23,093 bases of DNA from Candidatus Atribacteria bacterium 4572_76 (GTDB lineage Bacteria > Atribacterota > Phoenicimicrobiia > Phoenicimicrobiales > Phoenicimicrobiaceae): positions 1 through 23,093 of the forward strand of contig NBMG01000015.1 in NCBI GenBank assembly GCA_002084865.1, given 5' to 3'. The notes under the pieces were generated by a model. That model saw nothing but the letters and a program-made list of their open reading frames with translations, made no database searches and was not told where the DNA came from. The stretch's first letter is position 1, and the number at the start of each line of letters is the position of its first letter. Made by a program: the position numbers and the translations under genes. Below, one piece after another: positions 17,401 to 22,990 of this stretch.

Positions 17401-17491
17401 CTTTTTCCATTGTTTCTTTAACGCTCCCTGCGTTCGAAGAAATACAGGCACCTCCATAACAAAGCAAAACATGTGCTCTCAAATTATACAT
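14438..17491 (-). CDS. NuoF-GltD/NfnB fusion: NADH diaphorase joined to an NADPH oxidoreductase
   Basis: A 1017-residue fusion. Residues 1-90: thioredoxin-like [2Fe-2S] domain (C11, C16, C48, C52). About 110-540: NuoF core with GRGGAGFPTG (166-175), CNADEGDPGAFMDR (193-206), GAGAFVCGEETALMRS and the [4Fe-4S] site C455, C458, C461, C501. From 544: a GltD/NfnB/DPD-type domain with C544, C548, then C583, C587, C591, C595; the FAD motif GSGPSG (639-644); a second Rossmann motif GGGNTA (771-776) followed by YRRTREEMPA, whose arginines fit NADPH; the FAD-closing DIFAGGDVVTGPSTVVEA; and a final CLRC. The GltD part replaces the C-terminal ferredoxin domain of HydB. It should exchange electrons between NADH and NADPH, with ferredoxin or H2 as possible third partners, in the manner of Nfn and the Sporomusa-type Stn transhydrogenase (inference). 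It overlaps hydC by 4 bp. Confidence 0.92.
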   Translation of the reverse strand: MYNLRAHVLLCYGGACISSNAGSVKETMEKAIAKAGLQNEVDVVTTGCMGTCELGPIMVIYPEGVFYQKVKPEDAEEIVQEHLLKGRVVKRLFYKKPKTEEMVEMFNNIDFFKLQRKIALRNCGIINPLEIEEYIAADGYMALGKVLTEMTPQQVIEEMKKSGLRGRGGAGFPTGLKWQFTAASPGKQKYVCCNADEGDPGAFMDRSILEGDPHSVMEAMMICGYAIGADQGYIYVRAEYPLAVERLSTAIEQAKKNELLGKNILGTDFNFDIEIRMGAGAFVCGEETALMRSIEGKRGEPRPKPPYPAQKGLFECPTVLNNVETFANIPYIILQGADDFASVGTEKSKGTKVFALAGDINNSGLIEIPIGMPLGTIIYDIGGGIPNNKKLKAIQIGGPSGGCIPADHLNVKVDYESLQELGAIMGSGGLIVMDEDTCMVDLARYFMEFIQEESCGNCTPCRQGTRIMLNILERICQGKGKMEDLDILEELSEQIKQTSLCGLGQTAPNPVIATLRYFREEYIEHIRDKKCRAGVCAELVYSPCSNECPASVNVPGYLAYTKEGNFKKALQIHLKNNPFPAVCGRVCPHQCEAKCRRVDLDSAVSIRSVKRFMADSIDDYLECFPEKQNSNGIKVAVIGSGPSGLSNAYFLTMLGYDVTIFESESKAGGMLTYAIPSYRLPKDIVEKEIQALSRYGVKIKTNNKIGKDITIDELKKQGFRAFYIAVGTGDSIMPAIEGIEGNGRVMSGLDFLYKINNNEKISVGSEVVVIGGGNTAIDAARTAKRMGADVTIVYRRTREEMPAEIEEIKEAENEGIKIQLLQNIKSVKLTPNNKLAVEFVNMRLGEFDKSGRRRPVEIETSLFIKEIDLLILAIGQKPALNGLFDKELVKLNRNGTIFCHSYKGETMSEDIFAGGDVVTGPSTVVEAIGQAQRAAEAIDKYLTGGREEYPWNIMDKIEVKFDPEEEPVDYERAKNILVPVEKRDSYTEVEKTWDRVTACKEADRCLRCEYKKEGEGA

Positions 17492-17511
17492 ATTAATATT
17501 CCCTACCTTAT

Positions 17512-17712
17512 CTATTTGTATTGTTCTAAAATTTTATCTAATTTTTTTGCCGATATCCGACCATGAACATCTTTATCGATCATAATAACCGGAGCTAATC
17601 CGCAGGCTCCCAGACATCTTTGTACTCCCATGGAAAACCTTCTATCCTCAGTGGTCTCTCCAATTTTTATCTTAAGCTTTTCCTCGAGTGCTTCTAATAT
17701 TTTTTTCGCACC
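17512..17712 (-). pseudogene. NuoE-like [2Fe-2S] subunit, C-terminal fragment after frameshift
   Basis: This is the continuation of the NuoE-like gene at 17672-18013, in the other frame. It reads GAKKILEALEEKLKIKIG, then CLGACGLAPVIMIDKDVHGR with the second pair of cluster cysteines, and ends EQYK 20 bp before the NuoF-GltD gene. A GTG at 17721 lies in this frame but sits inside the duplicated 10-mers without a ribosome binding site. On its own the fragment would lack half of the cluster ligands. Confidence 0.88.
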
Positions 17713-18013
17713 TTTTCGCACCTCGAACGTAGCAGGCTGTTCCTAAACATATGGTAATGGTGTGTCTGCCGGTGGGAAAAATCTTAAAATAAGAATAAAA
17801 AGTAACTACTCCGGTAACTACACTCACCGGGGTATTCATCTCTTTAGCCACAAAATCCTGTACTTCCGGCGGGAGATATCCAAATATTGCCTGTGCTGTA
17901 TGGAGTACCGGTATCAAATAACCTTTCTTATTTTTATTTTCATCAATAAATTCTTTAAGTTGTTTATACTTTTGCTCATCAGTAAGTTCTTTTTCATTAC
18001 AAAGACATCCCAT
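17672..18013 (-). pseudogene. NuoE-like [2Fe-2S] subunit, N-terminal fragment (10-bp duplication frameshift)
   Basis: The N-terminal part of the third NuoE/HydC paralogue, partner of the NuoF-GltD fusion. ATG 18013 has GGGGAAG upstream. It contains VLHTAQAIFGYLPPEV, VVTGVVTFYSYF and C89/C94 (ICLGTACYVRGAK). After residue 100 the frame leaves the family and stops after 13 foreign residues. The cause is visible: minus-strand GGTGCGAAAA occurs twice in tandem (17722-17713 and 17712-17703). Removing one copy gives VRGAKKILEAL and a 163-residue protein, one residue shorter than the intact NuoE at 8310-8804. An assembly error, a population variant or a true mutation are all possible. Confidence 0.9.
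17703..17722. repeat. 10-bp exact tandem duplication inside the nuoE-like gene
   Basis: Plus-strand TTTTCGCACC is repeated head to tail (17703-17712 and 17713-17722). Ten bases shift the frame by one. Deleting one unit restores the conserved NuoE reading frame, so this is the lesion itself. Confidence 0.95.
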
Positions 18014-18015
18014 AA

Positions 18016-18381
18016 TTACTTCCCCTTTGAAAAAAGATATTTTTCTACAATTTCGCCTTTTAAAATGTGTTTCTCAAATATTTCTTCTGCTGCTTTCGGG
18101 TCAACCTTTCCATATACAACCGGTTCCTTGTCTTCTATATAAATCTGAATCATAGGTTCCTGTTCGCAAAAACCCGCACAACCTGCCGTGGTCACTATAG
18201 TGTCGGACGTGTCGTTCTTGGCAATAAGATCGATAAGAGTATTCATAGTCTCTCGAGCTCCGGCAGCAATACCACAAGTTCCCAGGCAAACCACAATCTT
18301 AATTCGGTGCTTCCCGGTTCGTAATTCTAAATCTTTTTTTACTCTCTCTCTAATTTTTTTTAGTTCTTCTAAATTCTTCAT
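18016..18381 (-). CDS. Stand-alone thioredoxin-like [2Fe-2S] ferredoxin subunit
   Basis: A 121-residue protein equal to the N-terminal [2Fe-2S] domain of HydB made as a separate chain. The ligands are C32 and C36 (VCLGTCGIAAGARE) and C68 and C72 (AGCAGFCEQEP). The motif VVYGKVDPKAAEEIFEKHIL near the C-terminus is the usual lead into a NuoF core. I choose ATG 18381, preceded by AAGGGGAGG, over the in-frame ATG 18396, which has no ribosome binding site. The stop is two bases before the nuoE-like gene. It may supply the [2Fe-2S] cluster that hydB (12331-13974) has lost, or serve the NuoF-GltD complex (inference). Confidence 0.88.
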   Translation of the reverse strand: MKNLEELKKIRERVKKDLELRTGKHRIKIVVCLGTCGIAAGARETMNTLIDLIAKNDTSDTIVTTAGCAGFCEQEPMIQIYIEDKEPVVYGKVDPKAAEEIFEKHILKGEIVEKYLFSKGK

Positions 18382-18473
18382 CTTCCTCCCCTTCATTTTT
18401 ACATTATTAAATAATAATTAGATAAATCTAACCTTTCGTTTAGCAAAATAATTTCTAAAAGGTTTCTATAAAC

Positions 18474-19028
18474 TTAAAATATCCCGAATTGGTAATCAAT
18501 TCCTATTTTTTTTAACTCTCGATCTATTGAATCATAAATAAAATCTCGAACTTCTTTCTGTTGCATCTCAGAATAATTAACAATTCCCTTAATCTTTTTA
18601 CTATCAAAAATAGATAACTTTTTATTATTTTTCTGCTGAACGAAAATATCAAAACTAACTTTTGGCCAACTGTAAATAGCATCTACAAATGTCCTGGCTA
18701 TATCTCCGAAAGGTTTAGCATCAATATGGGCAATATCTGTTTCAAATTCTAAAATCACCCCTCCTTTTTCCGAATTATATATTTTAAGGAAACCGCCGGT
18801 GCTTTCTGCTGCTCTCTTCAAAAGAGGGAGCCCCAGCCCAACCTTCCTTGTCTTCCGTGAGGTTACAAAAGGATCAGTAACATCTTCATCTTTAATTCCG
18901 CTACCGTTATCTTCTATCTTACAAAAAAATTTTTTATCCTTAATTCCCAAGATAATTTTAACTTCTGTGGCTCCAGCTTTTACCGAATTTTCCAAAATAT
19001 CAAATAGGTGATCCGCCAAATCTTTCAT
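18474..19028 (-). CDS. HATPase_c (GHKL) ATP-binding protein, anti-sigma/histidine kinase-like
   Basis: A 184-residue GHKL ATPase without a histidine-kinase dimerisation domain. The N box is LFDILENSVKAGAT (E13, N14), the G1 box DNGSGI (40-45) and the G2 box VGLGLPLL (63-70). The C-terminal 80 residues resemble no partner domain I know. ATG 19028 overlaps the PHP gene stop (ATGA), so the two are translationally coupled. Genes of this type recur beside HydABC-type hydrogenases of Clostridia and Thermotogae together with DRTGG and PHP genes; their function is unproven. A switch protein acting on another regulator is the likely role. A 77-bp gap separates it from the Fe-S subunits. Confidence 0.85.
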   Translation of the reverse strand: MKDLADHLFDILENSVKAGATEVKIILGIKDKKFFCKIEDNGSGIKDEDVTDPFVTSRKTRKVGLGLPLLKRAAESTGGFLKIYNSEKGGVILEFETDIAHIDAKPFGDIARTFVDAIYSWPKVSFDIFVQQKNNKKLSIFDSKKIKGIVNYSEMQQKEVRDFIYDSIDRELKKIGIDYQFGIF

Positions 19029-19578
19029 GGTTGCTTACTTCTTCTTAAAAAATCTTTCAGAGATATAAAATTTGTAATCTCATCTTGCTTATCTTCCATA
19101 AAAAAGAGACCAATATCCTCAACCCTATGACTATCCGAACCGGCTATTACCGGAAACCCGTCCCAGGTATCACCTAATTCAAATTTCCTTTTACTTGCCT
19201 TAGGGTATTATCGATTCCGATAATTTCGCCCTTTAGGTCATAAAATAGCTGATTCCCAAAAAATCTGGAACTATTTTTCTTCCCGGGTAAATAATTATCT
19301 ATTTCTTTTTCCATTTTTAAAAGCTCTTTAGTATTAGGGAAATAAGCTAAGAGATGGACTTCTTCTCTGCTGGTTAATTCCACCCCCGGGATTACTCGAA
19401 TAGGCATATCTTCGCTCAGCTTGCAGGCTAAAATTGAATGTTGAACAGCATTATGATCAGTAATAGATATAAGATTAAGCTCTTTCTGAACAGCCTGCTC
19501 CAAAATAAGCTGAGGTGACATAATATCATCACCACAAGCCGAAAGAGCAGAATGGATATGTAAATCAATCCTTTGCAG
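19025..19578 (-). pseudogene. PHP-domain phosphoesterase with internal deletion and frameshift
   Basis: The first part (19578-19174) reads RIDLHIHSALSACGDD, then SITDHNAV and VIPGVELTSREEVHLL, the first metal-binding motifs of a PHP phosphoesterase. The last part lies in another frame (about 19200-19025) and reads PKASKRKFELGDTWDG, then PVIAGSDSHRVEDIG, the C-terminal PHP motif. The two frames meet near 19200. Some 50-60 family residues between them, including the expected central histidine motif, are missing, so the product cannot complete its metal site. No ATG, GTG or TTG lies before the DLHIHS motif. A CTG at 19578 has GGAGG six bases upstream (19585-19589) inside the preceding gene and is the likely start. 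The remnant overlaps its upstream neighbour by 14 bp. Confidence 0.82.
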
Positions 19579-19909
19579 TTTCAGCCTCCATCAAACAATA
19601 TATTTCTCCGCACACTGTAAAAGAATCTTTATCGGTTCGGAGTAAATTAATCTTTTCTTCTTCGGCTTTTTCAATTATCTCTTTCTCAACCGTTACATTA
19701 TTGGTGAACACTATAGATTTAATATCTTTGATAAGGGCGACCGCTATACTGTTCTTGTGCGCCTGGATAGTAATCCAGATACATTCTGCTTCAGCATGTG
19801 CCATAACATCAGACATCAAATCTCCACAATAACCGTTTTCAATTTCGCAATCAGTGCAAAAAACAATTTTTTCCAATTGACATTCATTTACTATTTTACT
19901 TAATTTCAT
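19565..19909 (-). CDS. DRTGG-like regulatory domain protein (second copy)
   Basis: A 114-residue single-domain protein with the pattern GYCGDLMSDVMAHAEAECIW, then IQAHKNSIAVALIKDIKSIVF and a C-terminal KINLLRTDKDSFTVCGEIY. It resembles DRTGG-type domains, which fold like the N-terminal domain of HPr kinase, and lacks any kinase P-loop. Cysteines are unusually frequent (six in the N-terminal half and around position 100), so redox sensing is conceivable but unproven. ATG 19909 has GGGGG six bases upstream and overlaps the CBS-HATPase stop by 14 bp. The family occurs in the regulatory block ahead of bifurcating hydrogenases. The biochemical role is unknown. Confidence 0.72.
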   Translation of the reverse strand: MKLSKIVNECQLEKIVFCTDCEIENGYCGDLMSDVMAHAEAECIWITIQAHKNSIAVALIKDIKSIVFTNNVTVEKEIIEKAEEEKINLLRTDKDSFTVCGEIYCLMEAETAKD

Positions 19910-20843
19910 TTCTTACCCCCAAATTGATTATTGCTTTTAATTCTGTTCCGGTCTTTAAAGAAGATTTAATCTCTAATTTATCGGCATAACGTTTTATGTT
20001 GGGAAGCCCCATACCGGCACCAAAACCCAAAGCTCTGATCTTTTCCGATGCTGTGGTAAATCCCGGCTTTAAAGCAAGCTTAACATCTGGAATCCCGGGA
20101 CCTTTATCATGAGCATAGATTACCGCATTATTTCTATTGACCTCGATAATCATACTCCCACCCAGGGAGTGAAGACAAATATTCATCTCGGCTTCATAGC
20201 AAACAATAGCAATTCTGCGAATAATATCTTTACTGATTCCCAGGTTCTGAAAATACTTTTTGGTTATACTGGCCACTCTGCCGGCGCTGTCAAAATCATC
20301 TCCCTTAACTTCAAACCGAAGCGGTTTTCTTTCAACGCGTTTAATTAAATCATGAGAAATTTGGGTATTATTTACTTCTTTATCTTGGACTTTTTCAGCA
20401 ATTGACTGAACTACAACCAACAATCTATTTAAAATATCACTCAGAGTTATTATCCCTACAATTTTTTTACTATCTAAAGATTCGGTAACCGGGAGCCGCC
20501 CTACCTTAAATTTTTCCAATCTATTAATTGCCGAAACTACTGAAAAATTTTGGGGAATGGTAATTACGTCTCTACTCATATAATCAGTAATTTTTTTATC
20601 TACGTAACCCTTATCGAAGGCAGTGATAACATCATCAATACTTACGATTCCTATAATATTTCTTTCCTTATCAAGTATAGGAACTCCGGAAATTTTTTTC
20701 TCTTTAAGTTTTAACTGTATTTCCCTGAAGGTGACATTTTCTTTAAAGAAGATTACTTTCTTAGACATAGCTTCTTTAACTTTGATTTGGTAAATCAATT
20801 CATTAACTAAAGTTAACTTTTCCTGGGAATAATCAGTACTCAT
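19896..20843 (-). CDS. CBS-pair protein fused to an RsbW-like HATPase
   Basis: A 315-residue cytoplasmic regulator. Two CBS motifs (about 22-78 and 84-145) should bind an adenine nucleotide or similar ligand. They are joined by a helical linker to a GHKL ATPase domain (about 175-312) with the N box ending EAEMN (217-221), the G1 box DKGPGIPD (246-253) and the G2 box GFGAGMGLPN (273-282). The ATPase resembles anti-sigma kinases of the RsbW/SpoIIAB type. The CBS pair could report energy charge and gate the kinase (inference). Its ATG overlaps the DRTGG gene stop by four bases, and its 3' end overlaps the next gene by 14 bp, so the block is tightly coupled. Confidence 0.88.
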   Translation of the reverse strand: MSTDYSQEKLTLVNELIYQIKVKEAMSKKVIFFKENVTFREIQLKLKEKKISGVPILDKERNIIGIVSIDDVITAFDKGYVDKKITDYMSRDVITIPQNFSVVSAINRLEKFKVGRLPVTESLDSKKIVGIITLSDILNRLLVVVQSIAEKVQDKEVNNTQISHDLIKRVERKPLRFEVKGDDFDSAGRVASITKKYFQNLGISKDIIRRIAIVCYEAEMNICLHSLGGSMIIEVNRNNAVIYAHDKGPGIPDVKLALKPGFTTASEKIRALGFGAGMGLPNIKRYADKLEIKSSLKTGTELKAIINLGVRNEIK

Positions 20844-21190
20844 TTATTCTTCTCTTCTTTTTTTAATTCCTCGGCAATTTTTCTACAGGAGGCAAACATC
20901 AGGTTATCCGTCTTTAAAAGGGGAATGTGGTGAGATTTGGCTAAACCGATTGCTTCTTGGGGAGGCAGTTTCCCTCGCACAAAGACAATAGCAATAGCTC
21001 CGGTTAATTCGGCTGTACGGACAACCTGTGAGGAGGTTAAACCCGTTAAGAGCACATAGTTATCTTTGGAATAAGCTAAGATATCACTTAAAAGATCGCT
21101 TGCGCCAAAGTCTATGATTTCCTGACCTAAAAAATCTTCACCGCATAAAACTTCAGCATCTAAAACGCGAATTAAATCTTTAACTTCCAT
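20840..21190 (-). CDS. DRTGG-domain protein (first gene of the hydrogenase operon)
   Basis: A 116-residue DRTGG-domain protein: MEVKDLIRVLDAEVLCGEDF, then GASDLLSDILAYSKDNYVLL, TSSQVVRTAELTGAIAIVFV and a PLLKTDNLMFASCRKI tail. This fold is shared with the N-terminal domain of HPr kinase/phosphorylase and with regulatory parts of some phosphotransacetylases. I choose ATG 21190, which has AAGGGGGT just upstream, over the in-frame TTG 21208. It is the first gene after the Rex operator at 21272-21289 and heads a run of five signalling genes that precedes the Fe-S subunits. The specific ligand is unknown. Confidence 0.82.
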   Translation of the reverse strand: MEVKDLIRVLDAEVLCGEDFLGQEIIDFGASDLLSDILAYSKDNYVLLTGLTSSQVVRTAELTGAIAIVFVRGKLPPQEAIGLAKSHHIPLLKTDNLMFASCRKIAEELKKEEKNK

Positions 21191-21271
21191 AATAACCCCC
21201 TTTCCCAAAATGAGTCTATATATTATTTTATATTATCTTTCTTAATATTCTTTACTTTTAACTCTTATTAA

Positions 21272-21289
21272 TTGTGAAAAAAATCACAA
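21272..21289. promoter_or_regulatory. Rex operator controlling the hydrogenase operon
   Basis: On the minus strand the 18-mer is TTGTGATTTTTTTCACAA, matching the Rex consensus TTGTGAA-N4-TTCACAA with one mismatch in one half. It lies between the rex stop and the first operon gene, about 80 bp before ATG 21190. Rex represses when NAD+ is high and leaves DNA when NADH rises, so the operon should be induced by NADH. Exact promoter boxes are unclear because the region is very AT-rich. Confidence 0.82.
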
Positions 21290-21308
21290 ATAATACAAAA
21301 AGATTTTA

Positions 21309-21944
21309 TCACAAGTTTAAATAGTATGTCAACCCTTCAAATTCAATAGATAAGTCTACATTGTGTATTTTGATTTCCGGGGGTAATACGATATGGACGG
21401 GAGCAAAATTTAAAATAGCTTTAATCCCACCTATTACCATTTTATCTGCCACTTCCTGGGCCGAATCAGCCGGTACCACTATTATCCCAATACTTATATT
21501 TTCTGTCCGGATAAATTTTTGTACCTCTTTTATATCATAAATAAAAATATGGTCAAGTCTCTTGCCAATTTTTGAGGGATTATTATCAAAAATTCCCTTG
21601 ATTATAAAGCCCTTTTTCTGAAAGCCTTTATACTTTACCAAGGCCTTGCCCAAATTCCCTGCTCCGACAATAATAACTGACCACTTTTTATCTAATCCTA
21701 ATATCTTTTTTAATTCTCTACTAAGGTCTGTTACTGGATATCCAAGTCCTCTTTTACCGAATTCTCCAAAATAAGCCAGATCTTTACGAATTTGTGCTGA
21801 ATTTATTCCGGTCATTTCGGCAATTTTAAATGAAGAAACGATTTTTAACTCTTCTCCTCTTTCAGTTTCTAAAATCTTTTCCAAACACCTATGGTAAATA
21901 GATAAGCGATTTATGGTGATGGAAGGAATGCTCTTCTTCTTCAA
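21309..21944 (-). CDS. rex: Redox-sensing transcriptional repressor Rex
   Basis: This 211-residue homodimeric repressor senses NADH/NAD+. The winged-helix DNA-binding half has SAQIRKDLAYFGEFGKRGLG (49-68), a hallmark of Rex. The C-terminal Rossmann half has VIIVGAGNLGKAL (90-102), the GIFDNNPSKIG segment that reads the adenosine ribose, and NFAPV near the end. Length and motifs are complete. The ATG 21944 lies 17 bp after the SPOR gene stop, so the two are probably co-transcribed. A matching operator lies just downstream of rex at 21272-21289, ahead of the hydrogenase operon, which makes that operon the obvious target. Confidence 0.96.
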   Translation of the reverse strand: MKKKSIPSITINRLSIYHRCLEKILETERGEELKIVSSFKIAEMTGINSAQIRKDLAYFGEFGKRGLGYPVTDLSRELKKILGLDKKWSVIIVGAGNLGKALVKYKGFQKKGFIIKGIFDNNPSKIGKRLDHIFIYDIKEVQKFIRTENISIGIIVVPADSAQEVADKMVIGGIKAILNFAPVHIVLPPEIKIHNVDLSIEFEGLTYYLNL

Positions 21945-21961
21945 ACTTATATTTCCTTTCC

Positions 21962-22552
21962 CTATCTAGTTGTTACCCATATTTCATAACCTAATTTCTT
22001 CAGTTTTTCTGAAATTGCTTTGGCCTCATCTGAAGTTTTAAATTTCCCTACTTGAACCTTGTAAAGGGTTTTCCCTTTAATTACATAAGCTTGGTACCCT
22101 TTACCTCTTATTTCTTTAGCTAAATTCTGAGCACTTCCTTCTTTTGAAAAAGCTCCTACCTGAACAGTATATACCTTCCTACCTGAAACTGTTTCAGACT
22201 CCTTTATTACTTTTACTTCTGGTTCTACTTCTGAAGTTTTAACCGTGCTAGGCTCAGTGAGTGGTGTCTTCTCTTCCGGAGTAACCTCTTTTTTTATTTC
22301 TTCCTCCGGAAATCTCTCCCTTTCTTCAACCTTTTCCACTGTTTCTTTTTGGGGTAGCTCCACAGGTGTCTTTATAACCGGAGATTTTACTTTCTCTTCT
22401 TCCGCAATTGTTGTCACTTCGGGAGGAATATAACTCCTATCTCTGGCCAAATTAAAGGCCACACCCAAAATTATTATCGCGCCTATTAAGATAATAAAGG
22501 TTTCCAGATTACTTCTGCTTTTCCTCTTATAAATCCTACTTGCTTTTCTCAT
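21962..22552 (-). CDS. SPOR-domain envelope protein (single-pass, septal peptidoglycan binding)
   Basis: A 196-residue protein with a basic N-terminus (KRKSR), one membrane helix (about 18-36) and a Glu/Pro/Val/Lys-rich linker of about 85 residues (roughly 40-125). A SPOR domain follows (about 126-196) with the two repeats VYTVQVGAFSKEGSAQNLA and LYKVQVGKFKTSDEAKAI. SPOR domains bind denuded glycan at division sites, so the C-terminus should be outside the membrane. ATG 22552 has AGGAG upstream. It sits 17 bp ahead of rex and has no evident metabolic connection with the rest of the locus. Confidence 0.9.
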   Translation of the reverse strand: MRKASRIYKRKSRSNLETFIILIGAIIILGVAFNLARDRSYIPPEVTTIAEEEKVKSPVIKTPVELPQKETVEKVEERERFPEEEIKKEVTPEEKTPLTEPSTVKTSEVEPEVKVIKESETVSGRKVYTVQVGAFSKEGSAQNLAKEIRGKGYQAYVIKGKTLYKVQVGKFKTSDEAKAISEKLKKLGYEIWVTTR

Positions 22553-22990
22553 ATTAAATCATACTCCTATACAAACTTTTGGATAGACCCTATTTAGTAA
22601 ATACTCGCTTAAGAGGGTGGATAAAAGTTTATATCGTATTTTTTTTATTATATACTAACATACTTTAATTATTCTACAAAAATTTCTAAAATCCTTCTTT
22701 TTTTTAAATTTATATATATTATTAATGTAAATTTTGGTAAGGAAGTTTAAAAAGAGGTTAAGTTTACCTTTTTTCTTTACTTTCCCTTAATTCATTTTCT
22801 TTATTTTTCTTAACGCGATACGCAAAAACGTAATACTCGATACGCGTATATATTATTCAATTTGTTAAATATTTTTTATTATGATAACATATTAGTGATT
22901 AATTAACCAATTGGCCAATTCACCAATTCTCCTATTGATTAATTGGGTAATTGGTGAATCGGTAAATCGGTAAATTTAAGGAATAATTTT
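22553..22990. other. Divergent intergenic region between the SPOR gene and the maturation protease
   Basis: No gene is seen in these 438 bases. A minus-strand TATAAT at 22647-22652 could be the -10 box for the SPOR-rex transcript, but no good -35 is found. CGATACGC-type words occur at 22814-22846. The plus strand has AAGGA at 22978-22982 as the ribosome binding site for the right-hand gene. Confidence 0.45.
22915..22962. repeat. 14-bp inverted repeat upstream of the maturation protease
   Basis: CCAATTCACCAATT (22915-22928) pairs with AATTGGTGAATCGG (22949-22962) at 13 of 14 positions around a 20-base loop, followed by direct CGGTAAAT words. It ends 28 bp before the ATG at 22991. It could be an operator or another low-complexity element; the words resemble those at 3382-3396. 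Confidence 0.55.

Noticed and set aside
21191..21208. TTG at 21208 as the start of the DRTGG gene
   Set aside because: It would place the AAGGGGGT ribosome binding site inside the gene; the ATG at 21190 has that site at the correct distance.
22862..22880. Rex half-site TTGTTAAATAT upstream of the SPOR-rex genes
   Set aside because: No matching right half is present; TTGTTAA alone is expected by chance in DNA this AT-rich.
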